Counted from the stretch's first letter, positions 1 through 8,643 are shown. The stretch is DNA of 64,000 nucleotides from Planktosalinus lacus (GCF_014640155.1 NZ_BMGK01000001.1:124001-188000); one strand, 5' to 3'. Translations and numbers: made by a program. The notes: generated by a model from the sequence alone, not told the origin.

Positions 1-280
1 CATCAATCCCAACCACATCACAATTGTCTGCAAGAATCGGAATATTGGCAGCTGCAGGAACGGGGGTTGATCTAATTTCATTACTGTCGTGAGAAACCAC
101 CATATCTTCATCATAGCGGGTGTCTAGGGCAGGTTTAAAAATCTCCACACGTTGTTTTGCAAACTGCGCGCGTTTTAGCCGGCGAATAAGTTCTTCGGTC
201 TTGCCCGAAAACATCGAACCGCAGATGACTTCTATCCAACCAAATTGCTCTTTATGATTTACTGTATTTTCGAGAAACAT
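1..280 (-). CDS. tdk: Thymidine kinase, 3'-truncated by window edge
   Basis: Only the first 93 codons are present; the rest lies beyond base 1. The protein begins [20 protein letters not shown] and carries the phosphate-binding loop [10 protein letters not shown] at about residues 21-30, followed by LIRRLKRA, which is diagnostic of type II (TK1-like) thymidine kinases. The enzyme phosphorylates thymidine with ATP in the salvage route to dTMP. The start ATG is the complement of 278-280. The gene is divergent from the hypothetical gene at 456. The C-terminal zinc-binding part cannot be checked because it is outside the window. Confidence 0.93.
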   Translation of the reverse strand, partial: MFLENTVNHKEQFGWIEVICGSMFSGKTEELIRRLKRAQFAKQRVEIFKPALDTRYDEDMVVSHDSNEIRSTPVPAAANIPILADNCDVVGID

Positions 281-330
281 TTTGTATTTTTCAATGCGAA
301 AACTAATGCAATTTTCGTTATACTTCTATA

Positions 331-364
331 TCGGTAAATTTATAAAAACAAAAGTCGTTACCGA
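331..364. repeat. Inverted repeat between divergent genes
   Basis: TCGGTAA at 331-337 is answered by TTACCGA at 358-364 with a 20-base spacer. It lies between tdk and the gene at 456, upstream of the likely promoter of the latter. It could be an operator or chance; nothing else supports a function. Confidence 0.25.
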
Positions 365-391
365 AATAAAAAGAAAAGATATAATCGGCTT

Positions 392-422
392 TTTGTATTT
401 TTTAATTTAAATGGTATTTTTT
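392..422 (+). promoter_or_regulatory. Candidate Bacteroidetes-type promoter
   Basis: TTTG at 392-395, a 19-base spacer, then TATTTTTT at 415-422, one base from the TAnnTTTG consensus. The expected start near 429 would leave a leader of about 27 bases before the ATG at 456. It would serve the hypothetical gene, rsmI and the glycosylase gene. Confidence 0.45.
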
Positions 423-455
423 AAATATCGTCAGAACCAACGTAAATAAAATCCA

Positions 456-1208
456 ATGGAAAAAAAGCTTCATGAGCAATTAAAAGATTTGGCCAATGAA
501 ATTTTAGCGATGAATGAAACTTCTCTTGTTGATTTGCATCAGAAAACCCGTGCGCTTTATGAATTGCTCACCATACAATTACATTTAGAAAAGAACCCAC
601 CTAAGAATAAAGAGGAAGAAACTATTGAAGCAACCGATTCAAAAACTTATGATAAATTCATAGAAGACCAGGACCCACAACCGGTAGAACAATCAACCTA
701 TGAAGAGAACCTTGCTGAGCCTCTTATTGAAAAAATTAAGGACATTGTTGCTCAAATGCCTTCAGAAACACAAAAAATTGATGAGCTATTGGAGGAACTC
801 TTACCCTCAAAATCAAAACCCTTGAGTGAGCTTGAAGATTTTGCTTCAAATTATCAACAAACCCCTGTTTTTGAACGAAAAGATTCTCAAAAAACACCAC
901 CAAAACCGGTGGAACCCACAGCTCCGGAACCCAAAGAAACCCCAGAACAGAACAAACCCAAGTCACTCAATGACAAACTCAACAAGAACATTCAAATTGG
1001 TCTAAACGATCGCCTTGCTTTTACAAAACATTTGTTTGAAGGCAACAGTGATGAGTATCACAGAGTCATTTCACAGATCACTACAATGAATAACTATCAA
1101 GAAGCTACACGCTTTATCGATACAATGGTTAAGCCCGATTATAACTGGGAAGGAAAAGAACAACACCTGGACCGGTTTTTATTATTGATTGAGAAAAAAT
1201 TTAATTAA
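456..1208 (+). CDS. Conserved hypothetical protein, acidic linker and conserved C-terminus
   Basis: A 250-residue protein with no signal peptide or membrane segment. Residues about 1-60 are helical and charged; residues 60-165 are rich in Glu, Pro, Lys and Gln, typical of a disordered linker (runs such as PPKPVEPTAPEPKETPE). The C-terminal 80 residues, from about SLNDKLNKNIQ onward, look folded and contain NDRLAFTKHLF and YNWEGKE. From memory, this C-terminal region is a conserved flavobacterial hypothetical often placed beside tdk and rsmI. It ends three bases before rsmI, so the two are probably co-transcribed. No function is assigned. Confidence 0.8.
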   Translation: MEKKLHEQLKDLANEILAMNETSLVDLHQKTRALYELLTIQLHLEKNPPKNKEEETIEATDSKTYDKFIEDQDPQPVEQSTYEENLAEPLIEKIKDIVAQMPSETQKIDELLEELLPSKSKPLSELEDFASNYQQTPVFERKDSQKTPPKPVEPTAPEPKETPEQNKPKSLNDKLNKNIQIGLNDRLAFTKHLFEGNSDEYHRVISQITTMNNYQEATRFIDTMVKPDYNWEGKEQHLDRFLLLIEKKFN

Positions 1209-1211
1209 CAA

Positions 1212-1886
1212 ATGTCAAAATTATACCTGGTGCCCACACCCATCGGAAACCTTGAGGATATGACCTTTAGGGCCATTAGAGTTCTCAAAGAAGTTGACCT
1301 TATTTTAGCCGAAGACACTCGCACCAGCGGAAAACTCCTGAAGCATTTTGAAATCAGCACACAAATGCATTCGCACCATATGCACAACGAACATAAAACT
1401 GTTGACAACATCGTGAGCCAGATCAAAGCCGGTAAAACGATTGCTTTGATCAGCGACGCCGGCACTCCGGCCATCAGCGACCCGGGGTTTTTGCTCACCC
1501 GTGCCTGTATAGTAGCAGGTATAGAGGTAGACTGTCTTCCCGGCGCCACAGCTTTTGTTCCTGCATTGGTCAACAGTGGCCTGCCCAATGACAAGTTTGT
1601 TTTTGAAGGTTTTCTGCCAGTTAAAAAAGGACGACAAACCCGTTTGCTGGCACTGGCCGAAGAAACCCGCACCATGGTTTTCTATGAATCGCCTCATAAG
1701 CTCCTGAAAACCCTTGCACATTTTGCAGAATACTTTGGAGAAGACCGAAGAGTATCAGTGTCCCGTGAAATTTCAAAGTTACACGAAGAGACCGTTCGCG
1801 GAAGCATCAAAGAAGTCCTGGAGCATTATACCGCGAAACCCCCAAAAGGCGAGATTGTAGTCATCCTTGCCGGAAAGGACACTTAA
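1212..1886 (+). CDS. rsmI: 16S rRNA (cytidine-1402-2'-O)-methyltransferase
   Basis: A 224-residue SAM-dependent methyltransferase of the tetrapyrrole-methylase fold. The N-terminus LYLVPTPIGNLEDMTFRAI and the motifs AEDTRTSGKLL and SDAGTPAISDPG (about residues 80-92) are hallmarks of RsmI. It 2'-O-methylates C1402 in the ribosomal P-site region. The protein is somewhat shorter than the E. coli enzyme (about 286 residues), because it ends soon after GEIVVILAG and lacks the extra C-terminal domain; this is common in Bacteroidetes. It is followed two bases later by the glycosylase gene. Local base composition is high in GC. Confidence 0.93.
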   Translation: MSKLYLVPTPIGNLEDMTFRAIRVLKEVDLILAEDTRTSGKLLKHFEISTQMHSHHMHNEHKTVDNIVSQIKAGKTIALISDAGTPAISDPGFLLTRACIVAGIEVDCLPGATAFVPALVNSGLPNDKFVFEGFLPVKKGRQTRLLALAEETRTMVFYESPHKLLKTLAHFAEYFGEDRRVSVSREISKLHEETVRGSIKEVLEHYTAKPPKGEIVVILAGKDT

Positions 1887-1888
1887 CA

Positions 1889-2458
1889 ATGAAAAAATTA
1901 CTTCACGAAATAAGAAACTGTACCCTTTGTGCTGAACATTTGCCGTTGGGTCCACATCCCGTGTTGACTGCCCATCCCGATGCTAAAATCCTTGTGGTGG
2001 GACAGGCACCCGGCACAAAAGTGCACAATACAGGCATCCCGTGGAACGACCAAAGCGGTGACAGGCTTCGGCACTGGCTGCAAGTGAGCCGTGACACGTT
2101 CTATGACCCCACAAAATTTGCCATCGTACCGATGGGTTTTTGCTATCCCGGAAAAGGAAAGTCCGGTGATCTGCCTCCAAGACCCGAATGCGCGCCCACT
2201 TGGCACCAAAAAGTACTGAGCGAATTGCCGAATATTGAATTGACTTTGCTTATTGGCCAGTATGCGCAGCGGTATTACCTAAAAGAAAAACGGTATAAAA
2301 CCCTCGCCAAAACCGTTAAAAATTATCAAGACTTCCTGCCGGAATACATCCCCACACCACACCCTTCACCTAGAAACACCCTTTGGTTGCGGAAGAACCC
2401 ATGGTTTGAACTTGAAGTGGTTCCGCTGTTAAGCGAAAGGGTTCAATGCTTGATTTAA
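1889..2458 (+). CDS. Uracil-DNA glycosylase family protein, probable iron-sulfur type
   Basis: A 189-residue protein of the uracil-DNA glycosylase superfamily. Motif A reads GQAPG at residues 38-42 and the C-terminal motif is HPSPRN near residue 165, giving the uracil-pocket His. Four cysteines at 11, 14, 85 and 101 follow the spacing that binds a [4Fe-4S] cluster in family 4/5 enzymes. The usual family 4 motif A is GEAPG, so Gln replaces Glu here. Expected role: removal of deaminated cytosine from DNA. The stop codon overlaps by two bases the stop of the convergent peroxidase gene. Confidence 0.85.
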   Translation: MKKLLHEIRNCTLCAEHLPLGPHPVLTAHPDAKILVVGQAPGTKVHNTGIPWNDQSGDRLRHWLQVSRDTFYDPTKFAIVPMGFCYPGKGKSGDLPPRPECAPTWHQKVLSELPNIELTLLIGQYAQRYYLKEKRYKTLAKTVKNYQDFLPEYIPTPHPSPRNTLWLRKNPWFELEVVPLLSERVQCLI

Positions 2459-3045
2459 GCGTGCTTTCCGGTTTCCCAACCGTGTTTGCCCAAATACTTT
2501 TCGCCACTTTCAACAGCGCCTTCCTCGATACTCGTACCCATTGAATCATTCCAGCGGTTGAGGTAGCCAAAAAGTGAGATGACACCCAGCATCTCCACAA
2601 TTTCGCCCTCGTTCCAATGCTTATACAGTCGTTGTTTGATTCCTTCATCAACCCCATTGGGCACTTGTGATGCCGCCAGCGAGAAGTCCAGTGCTGCTCG
2701 TTCTGCCTCTGAAAAAGTAGGGTGGGTGCGATACTCCCAGATATTGTCAAGCTGCTCCTGTTCGGCTCCATAGCGCTCTGCAGCCCTGATGGCGTGTGCC
2801 TGGCAATACCGGCACCCTGTCGCATTGCTGCTTACCCAGGCAATCATACGTTTTAATGCTGAGGTTACCCTACCTTCATTGGCCATCACGGCTTTATTAA
2901 GGTTGATAAACGCTTTGGAAATTGCCGGACGGTGTTGCATCGTTAATACCGAATTAGGACAAAAGCCCAAGGTCTCATTAAAAAAAGCGGCAAGCTCTTG
3001 CGTTTCTTTGTCGTGGTTTGGCGAAAGTGGTGAGACTAATGGCAT
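2455..3045 (-). CDS. AhpD-like / carboxymuconolactone decarboxylase-family peroxidase-related protein
   Basis: A 196-residue protein starting MPLVSPLSPNHDKETQEL. The motif GCRYC (a CxxC pair) followed by QAHAIRAA is the redox centre of the AhpD/CMD family, which reduces peroxides or peroxiredoxin partners. A longer in-frame start exists upstream at 3357, but that extension runs antisense through the OsmC gene and has no family resemblance, so the ATG at 3043-3045 is chosen. It is divergent from OsmC, which fits a shared oxidative-stress role. It could be a carboxymuconolactone decarboxylase-like enzyme instead; the substrate is unknown. Confidence 0.85.
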   Translation of the reverse strand: MPLVSPLSPNHDKETQELAAFFNETLGFCPNSVLTMQHRPAISKAFINLNKAVMANEGRVTSALKRMIAWVSSNATGCRYCQAHAIRAAERYGAEQEQLDNIWEYRTHPTFSEAERAALDFSLAASQVPNGVDEGIKQRLYKHWNEGEIVEMLGVISLFGYLNRWNDSMGTSIEEGAVESGEKYLGKHGWETGKHA

Positions 3046-3064
3046 AATTGAAAAGTTAAATTTG

Positions 3065-3072
3065 TATTTTTG
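3065..3072 (+). promoter_or_regulatory. Candidate -7 box for osmC
   Basis: TATTTTTG matches the TAnnTTTG consensus and lies 28 bases before the OsmC start. No well-placed TTTG at -33 was found, so support is partial. Confidence 0.35.
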
Positions 3073-3100
3073 GAATATACAAGAAACAAAATTTTTGAAC

Positions 3101-3523
3101 ATGAACCACACTGTCACCACAACTTGGAAACAAAACCTACAATTTGAATCAGACAATCCCTCAGGGCACAAAGTATTGATAGACACATCTGTTGAAAACG
3201 GCGGACAAAACAGTGGTCTATCGCCAAAAGCCATGATGCTTTCCTCACTAGCGGGATGCTCAGGCTTGGATGTAATTTCTGTTTTAAACAAGATGAAAGT
3301 ACAAGTCGACGATTTTAAAATCATCACCACTGGCGAACTCACTGAAGAACATCCCAAACACTACCACAGCGTTCATGTAGTGTATCAGTTTTTTGGAAAA
3401 GAGTTACCCCAGGATAAATTAAAAAAAGCTGTAGATTTATCTGTAGAAAAATACTGTGGTGTGATGGAAATGTTCAGGAAATTTGCTGAAGTAACCATTG
3501 AAATAGAGTATATAGAATCGTAA
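3101..3523 (+). CDS. OsmC family peroxidase
   Basis: A 140-residue OsmC/Ohr-fold protein. The two redox cysteines are C53 in SSLAGCSGLDV and C119 in VEKYCGVMEMF, the normal arrangement for organic-hydroperoxide reduction. The start at 3101 (MNHTVTTTWKQNLQF) is chosen over an upstream in-frame start at 2789, which would read antisense through the neighbouring gene. It acts in the cytoplasm. recJ follows after 52 bases on the same strand. Confidence 0.92.
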   Translation: MNHTVTTTWKQNLQFESDNPSGHKVLIDTSVENGGQNSGLSPKAMMLSSLAGCSGLDVISVLNKMKVQVDDFKIITTGELTEEHPKHYHSVHVVYQFFGKELPQDKLKKAVDLSVEKYCGVMEMFRKFAEVTIEIEYIES

Positions 3524-3575
3524 TATTATCCAGATTCCTTTTGGAATTTAGAATTTTTATAATTGGAATTTGCAC

Positions 3576-5267
3576 ATGCATTGGACTCTCAAACCCAAAC
3601 CCGAACCACAAAAAATAACTGCACTGGCAAAAGATTTGCAGGTCGATGAAATCCTTGCAACGCTTTTATTGCAACGCGGGGTGGAAAGTTTTGAGGACGC
3701 CAAGAAGTTTTTCCGCCCGTCGTTAAAAGACCTGCACGACCCTTTTTTAATGAAGGATATGGACAAAGCGGTGGTACGCATTGAGCAGGCAATTGCTAAC
3801 GAGGAGAACATCCTGGTGTTTGGTGATTATGATGTTGACGGGACCTCTTCGGTTGCTTTGATGTCTTCTTATTTGCTTTCCTATTATGCCAATGTGGCGA
3901 CTTACATCCCTGACCGCTATGAGGAGGGCTATGGCGTGTCTTATAAAGGCATCGATTATGCCGCAGACAACAATTTTAGCTTGATTATTGCTTTGGATTG
4001 CGGCATCAAAGCGGTTGACAAAGTTGCTTACGCGAAAGAAAAAAACATTGATTTTATCATCTGTGACCACCACCGCCCGGGAGAAACGATACCCGATGCC
4101 GTGGCAGTTCTAGACCCCAAAAGGGAAGACTGCTCTTATCCTTATGACGAACTGTGTGCTTGTGGTGTGGGTTTTAAACTCGTGCAAGCCCTTGCCGGAA
4201 GGCATGGGCAAACCATTGACGACTTGCTTTTATACCTCGATCTGGTCGCCACCGCCATAGGTGCAGACATCGTCCCAATGACCGGGGAGAACAGGGTACT
4301 GACCTATTTTGGATTGAAAGTCATCAACAGCAATCCACGGCCGGGCTTTCAGGCGATAATTGAGCAACTCAAAAAAGACAAATTGGAAGTGAGTGATGTG
4401 GTCTTTATCATAGCCCCGCGCATCAACGCCGCCGGAAGGATGAAACACGGCCAACATGCAGTCAACCTGATGACAGAAACCGACCCGGAGCAAGCCAAAA
4501 AATATGCAGAGGAAATAGAAACTTACAATTTGGACCGTCGTGATACCGACAAACAAATTACTGAAGAAGCCCTGGAACTCATCAAAACTAATGGTGAGGA
4601 AGAACGCTTTACCACCGTGGTCTATCAGGAGAGCTGGCACAAAGGCGTGATAGGCATCGTCGCCTCCCGTCTAACTGAAACCTATTACCGTCCCACACTG
4701 GTCTTTACCAAGAGTGGCGACAAGCTCGCCGCCAGTGCCCGCTCGGTTAAGCACTTTGATGTGTATAACGCCATTGAGGCCTGTGAAGATTGCATTGAAC
4801 AGTTTGGCGGGCACAAATACGCCGCCGGCCTCACCTTATTGCCAGAGCAGTTTGAAGCCTTTAAAACCAAATTTGAAGAAGTGGTCAAAGCAACCATCGA
4901 TAAAAAACTACTCACCCCCGAAATTGCCGTTGACCTTGAAATCAACCTGAACGATATCACCCCCAAGTTTTTCAGGGTGTTAAAGCAATTTGCCCCCTTT
5001 GGCCCCGGCAACATGACCCCGGTATTTATGACCCAAAACCTTCAGGACACCGGCTGGAGCAAACAGGTGGGGGAAGACAAAAGCCATCTCAGGATGGTAG
5101 TCAAGCAAGGCAACTCGGCTTCTTTTACCGGCATAGGTTTTGGAATGGGCGAACAGTATGAATTGATTAAAGACAAAAAACCCTTTAAAGCCGTCTATTC
5201 GCTGGATGAGAATACTTGGAATGGGAATACGAGTATTCAGTTGAGGTTAAGGGATTTGAAGGGGTGA
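3576..5267 (+). CDS. recJ: Single-stranded-DNA-specific exonuclease RecJ
   Basis: A 563-residue DHH-superfamily 5'-3' exonuclease used in recombination and mismatch repair. Motif I is FGDYDVDGTSS, motif III is CDHHRPGE, and the DHHA1 domain has GGHKYAAGL; the C-terminal part is the OB-fold region typical of RecJ. The ATG at 3576 is preferred to an in-frame TTG two codons upstream. GC content is unusually high for this window: a hand count of 4681-4740 gives 36 of 60. The length is normal for the family. Confidence 0.95.
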   Translation: MHWTLKPKPEPQKITALAKDLQVDEILATLLLQRGVESFEDAKKFFRPSLKDLHDPFLMKDMDKAVVRIEQAIANEENILVFGDYDVDGTSSVALMSSYLLSYYANVATYIPDRYEEGYGVSYKGIDYAADNNFSLIIALDCGIKAVDKVAYAKEKNIDFIICDHHRPGETIPDAVAVLDPKREDCSYPYDELCACGVGFKLVQALAGRHGQTIDDLLLYLDLVATAIGADIVPMTGENRVLTYFGLKVINSNPRPGFQAIIEQLKKDKLEVSDVVFIIAPRINAAGRMKHGQHAVNLMTETDPEQAKKYAEEIETYNLDRRDTDKQITEEALELIKTNGEEERFTTVVYQESWHKGVIGIVASRLTETYYRPTLVFTKSGDKLAASARSVKHFDVYNAIEACEDCIEQFGGHKYAAGLTLLPEQFEAFKTKFEEVVKATIDKKLLTPEIAVDLEINLNDITPKFFRVLKQFAPFGPGNMTPVFMTQNLQDTGWSKQVGEDKSHLRMVVKQGNSASFTGIGFGMGEQYELIKDKKPFKAVYSLDENTWNGNTSIQLRLRDLKG

Positions 5268-5319
5268 TTTTGTTTTATATTATTTTCCTTAACTTTATTA
5301 TCTCTGCATTATATCACTT

Positions 5320-7266
5320 ATGAAAACAATTTACAACGTCTTAATAACCATTGCATTTTTTGTAATTAACCCTTTAGTGAACGCACAAAACTTTTACTTA
5401 GCCCCCAACGGCGTGACCTGTATGTGTCCCGATGCAGCCATTGGTGAAATCGGCGTGGTAAATGGTGTTACCTACACTAAAAGAACTAGAGAACAAATTA
5501 CACCTCAAAATGCCGTAACCACCTGTACCAGTGGGATTACAGACATGAGTGGGTTGTTTTCCGGTGCAAGTTCATTTAATGGCGATATTAGCAGTTGGGA
5601 TACAAGTAGTGTTACAGACATGAGCTCTATGTTATACGGTGCAAGTTCATTTAATCAACCTTTAAATAACTGGGATGTCTCTAATGTGACAGATCTGAGA
5701 GCTATGTTTAGAAATGCAGACTCATTTAACCAACCTTTAAACGACTGGGATGTTTCCAATGTGACTGATATGAAAGCTATGTTTAGGAATGTACCCTCAT
5801 TTAATCAACCTCTAAATGATTGGGATGTTTCTAATGTTACAAATATGGCTTGGATGTTTATAAGTGCACTTTCCTTTAACCAGCCTTTAAATAATTGGAA
5901 CGTTTCTAATGTTACAAATATGGCTTCTATGTTTTCTGGGGCTAATTCTTTTAATCAACCTCTTAATAGCTGGGATGTCTCTAATGTGACATATCTAGGA
6001 GCTATGTTTTGGGAAGCAACCTCTTTTAATCAACCTCTTAATAGCTGGGATGTCTCTAATGTGACAAATATGCAAGCTATGTTTTGGGAAGCAACTTCAT
6101 TTAACCAACTTTTAAATAGCTGGAACGTTTCTAATGTTACATATATGGATTATATGTTTTTTCGTGCTAATTCTTTTAATCAACCTCTTGATAACTGGGA
6201 TGTTTCCAATGTGACTGATATGGAATCTATGTTTAGGGATGCACAATCATTTAATCAACCTTTAAATAACTGGGATGTTTCTAATGTAAATGATATGTCA
6301 TCGATGTTTAGAGGTGCGTCCACTTTTAATCAGCCACTTAGCAGTTGGGATGTCTCTAATGTTACAAATATGGCTTCTATGTTTTTTGAAACAACTTCTT
6401 TTAATCAATCTATAAATGATTGGGACGTCTCAAATGTTTTGTATATGCAAGAAATGTTTGCCGGCGCAACAATATTTAATCAACCTCTTGATAACTGGGA
6501 TGTCTCTAATTTGATTGACGTGAATGGGTATGAGTCATATGGGATAAGAAGAATGTTTCGAAATGCAACTTCATTTAATCAACCCTTAAACAATTGGGAT
6601 GTCTCTAATGTGACAACTATGTCTGGTGTTTTTGATGGTGCCACATCTTTTAACCAGCCTCTTAATAATTGGGATGTTTCAAATGTTACATATATGGGTT
6701 TGATGTTTAAAGATGCAGTCTCATTTAACGAGTCTCTTGATAACTGGAATGTCTCTAATGTAGGTGTTATGATTGAGATGTTTAGTGGTGCCACCTCATT
6801 TAATCAACCGTTAAATAATTGGGATGTTTCTAATGTGCTAGACATGAGTTCAATGTTTAGTCAAGCAACTTCATTTAACCATGACATCTCCAGCTGGTGT
6901 GTGGTGCAAATACCTGAAGAGCCATCTGGTTTTGCCGAGAATTGTCCCTTAGAAGAATCGTTTAAACCCCAATGGGGTGTGTCGACAGATGATTGTTTTT
7001 TATCTACAGCAACGATAAACAACCCCCAAATCGATATTAAACTCTATCCAAACCCAACCTATGAGGAGTTTACATTAAACAACCAAAGCGAGCAAATTAT
7101 AGAGACAATAACCATTTTAAACATGCAAGGTCAGGTAGTAAAGCAGGTTGATGGTAATCAAATGAATACACAACAGGTGAATATACAAGATTTAGCCTCG
7201 GGGAACTACTTTGTCCAAATAAATACCAACAAGACCCGTCTGTTGAAACGCATTATTAAAAATTAG
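5320..7266 (+). CDS. BspA-like repeat surface protein with T9SS sorting domain
   Basis: A 648-residue secreted protein. Residues 1-22 form a signal peptide ending VNAQ. From about residue 85 it has 18 tandem units of 25 residues with the core SFNQPLNNWDVSNVT and a following MF, the DUF285 (BspA-type) repeat; unit 13 has an eight-residue insertion. The last 75 residues (LYPNPTYEEFTL, then LASGNYFVQI and LLKRIIKN) match the type A sorting domain of the type IX secretion system, which directs proteins to the cell surface. Expected role: adhesion or binding of host or polymer; the ligand is unknown. Flanking genes are unrelated housekeeping genes. Confidence 0.9.
   Translation: MKTIYNVLITIAFFVINPLVNAQNFYLAPNGVTCMCPDAAIGEIGVVNGVTYTKRTREQITPQNAVTTCTSGITDMSGLFSGASSFNGDISSWDTSSVTDMSSMLYGASSFNQPLNNWDVSNVTDLRAMFRNADSFNQPLNDWDVSNVTDMKAMFRNVPSFNQPLNDWDVSNVTNMAWMFISALSFNQPLNNWNVSNVTNMASMFSGANSFNQPLNSWDVSNVTYLGAMFWEATSFNQPLNSWDVSNVTNMQAMFWEATSFNQLLNSWNVSNVTYMDYMFFRANSFNQPLDNWDVSNVTDMESMFRDAQSFNQPLNNWDVSNVNDMSSMFRGASTFNQPLSSWDVSNVTNMASMFFETTSFNQSINDWDVSNVLYMQEMFAGATIFNQPLDNWDVSNLIDVNGYESYGIRRMFRNATSFNQPLNNWDVSNVTTMSGVFDGATSFNQPLNNWDVSNVTYMGLMFKDAVSFNESLDNWNVSNVGVMIEMFSGATSFNQPLNNWDVSNVLDMSSMFSQATSFNHDISSWCVVQIPEEPSGFAENCPLEESFKPQWGVSTDDCFLSTATINNPQIDIKLYPNPTYEEFTLNNQSEQIIETITILNMQGQVVKQVDGNQMNTQQVNIQDLASGNYFVQINTNKTRLLKRIIKN
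5572..6900 (+). repeat. 18 tandem 75-bp coding repeats
   Basis: The DNA encoding the 25-residue units repeats with a 75-bp period, each unit beginning near tcatttaatcaacc and containing gggatgtctctaatgt. Several units are almost identical, so copy number is open to change by recombination or slippage in steps that keep the frame. Confidence 0.9.
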
Positions 7267-7325
7267 TTTTTGTACACCCTGTTATTGCACGAATATTTTC
7301 GGAGGATAAGAACGAAGTGTTTTCC

Positions 7326-7350
7326 CGCAGATTCCGCAGATTTTCGCAGA
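7326..7350. repeat. Short CGCAGA direct repeats
   Basis: CGCAG occurs three times at 7326, 7335 and 7345, spaced 9-10 bases and separated by T-rich bases, in the 88-bp gap between two convergent genes. It looks like a degenerate intergenic repeat. No hairpin is evident. Confidence 0.4.
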
Positions 7351-7354
7351 AAAC

Positions 7355-8131
7355 TTATTTCTTTTTGGAGACAGATTGATTAAACTCCTTTAACTCAAAC
7401 CGCTCCCCATCAAACACCCCATAGGTAAAATGGGTAATCCAGTCGCCTAAGTTAAAATAGGTACTGTTTGTGCCAACTTTGATTTCCATGGGGAAGTGTC
7501 GGTGCCCAAAAATAAAGTAGTCATAGTGTTTTGTTTCCAGTTTGCGCTTGGCATAATGTGCCAGCCATTCGTTTTCTTCGCCTAAAAAGTTGACATCCTC
7601 ATCACCTGAAATCAGTTTGTTTTTTACCGAAAGGTGTTTGGCTAAACGCACTCCCAGGTCCGGGTGCAGCCATCTGAACAGCCATTTGCAAAAGGGGTTG
7701 GTAAACACTTTTTTCATACGTTTGTACCCTTTATCACCGGGCCCCAGGCCGTCACCGTGGCCAATTAAAAACAGCTTGTTTCCAAGGGTAAATTCCTGTG
7801 GTTTGTGAAATACCGGTATGTTGAGTTCTTTTTTAAAATAATCATCCATCCACAAATCGTGATTGCCAACAAAATAATAAATGGGAATGCCTGCGTCACT
7901 GAGTTCGGCCAATTTACCTAACACCCTTACAAAGCCTTTGGGTACCACTTGTTTGTATTCAAACCAAAAATCAAACAAATCACCCAACAAAAAAATAGCT
8001 GCGGCATCATCTTTTACAGTATCCAGCCATTTTACAAACACTTTTTCACGCGGAAGACTTTCATCGGCAGTGGGAGCGCCCAGATGATTGTCGCTGGAGA
8101 AATAGATTTTTTTGCCTTGAGGAATGTTCAT
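7355..8131 (-). CDS. lpxH: UDP-2,3-diacylglucosamine diphosphatase (LpxH type)
   Basis: A 258-residue calcineurin-like metallophosphoesterase. Metal-binding motifs appear in order: SDNHLG (D14, H16), GDLFDFW (about 50-56), GNHD (89-92), GHGDG and FGHRH. The FDFWFEY and GHGDGLGPGD segments are typical of the LpxH branch, which cleaves UDP-diacylglucosamine to lipid X in lipid A synthesis at the inner membrane. It lies 42 bases downstream of queD on the same strand and may share its promoter. Assignment to LpxH rather than another metallophosphoesterase rests on these motifs. Confidence 0.85.
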   Translation of the reverse strand: MNIPQGKKIYFSSDNHLGAPTADESLPREKVFVKWLDTVKDDAAAIFLLGDLFDFWFEYKQVVPKGFVRVLGKLAELSDAGIPIYYFVGNHDLWMDDYFKKELNIPVFHKPQEFTLGNKLFLIGHGDGLGPGDKGYKRMKKVFTNPFCKWLFRWLHPDLGVRLAKHLSVKNKLISGDEDVNFLGEENEWLAHYAKRKLETKHYDYFIFGHRHFPMEIKVGTNSTYFNLGDWITHFTYGVFDGERFELKEFNQSVSKKK

Positions 8132-8173
8132 TCAGTTGTTTTGATAGTGTAAATATAAGTAAATGAATGAAGT

Positions 8174-8626
8174 TTATTCATTGTCTGAAGCATACCATTC
8201 TGCAAAACTGCTTTCGGTTTCCTGGAGTTTCAAGGAGTGGAGTTGGATGTTTTTTGGAAGGCGGGCCTTTATTTTTTTTGAAAAGTCGATGACCATATTC
8301 TCGCTGGTGGGTTGATAATCCACTAAAATCACGTGGTGGTCCCTTTCAGAAAGTTCTTTGGCGAGCTCCACGTGTGGGGTGTTTTTATTAAAAACCGTAG
8401 CGTGATCAAACACATCAACGATTTCCTCTTTTACTATTTTTTTCAAATCACTGAAGTCAATCACCATTCCATATTTCACATGGTTTGAATCGGTGATGGG
8501 GCTGCCAATAACCGTTACCGAAAGTTTATAACTATGTCCATGCACGTTGCGGCATTTGCCATCATAGCCATACAGCGCATGACCGGTTTCAAAATTAAAT
8601 TGTTTGGTGATTCTTATCGTACTCAT
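8174..8626 (-). CDS. queD: 6-carboxytetrahydropterin synthase (QueD/PTPS family)
   Basis: A 150-residue protein. Zinc ligands are H16 (FETGHALYG) with H29 and H31 (VHGHSY); C25 in the motif CRNVHGH is the catalytic Cys. ENMVIDFS and LQETESSFAEW are typical C-terminal motifs, the latter carrying the Glu that binds the pterin. It converts dihydroneopterin triphosphate to 6-carboxytetrahydropterin on the way to queuosine. A 6-pyruvoyl-tetrahydropterin synthase role is possible, but queD is usual in this phylum. It is divergent from the oxygenase gene. Confidence 0.88.
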   Translation of the reverse strand: MSTIRITKQFNFETGHALYGYDGKCRNVHGHSYKLSVTVIGSPITDSNHVKYGMVIDFSDLKKIVKEEIVDVFDHATVFNKNTPHVELAKELSERDHHVILVDYQPTSENMVIDFSKKIKARLPKNIQLHSLKLQETESSFAEWYASDNE

Positions 8627-8643
8627 ACTTCAAGTTTCTGTTG

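Noticed and set aside
2789-3100. N-terminal extension of the OsmC protein
   Set aside because: It is antisense to the AhpD-like gene; family length and the -7 box support the start at 3101.
3046-3357. N-terminal extension of the AhpD-like protein by 104 codons
   Set aside because: It runs antisense through the OsmC gene, has no family likeness, and the ATG at 3045 gives the normal length.
6579-6794. Antisense reading frame within the repeat gene
   Set aside because: It arises from the repeat structure on the opposite strand and has no start signals or family.
5572-6900. Regular repeats that might suggest a CRISPR array
   Set aside because: The whole tract is one open frame of conserved 25-residue units without unique spacers.
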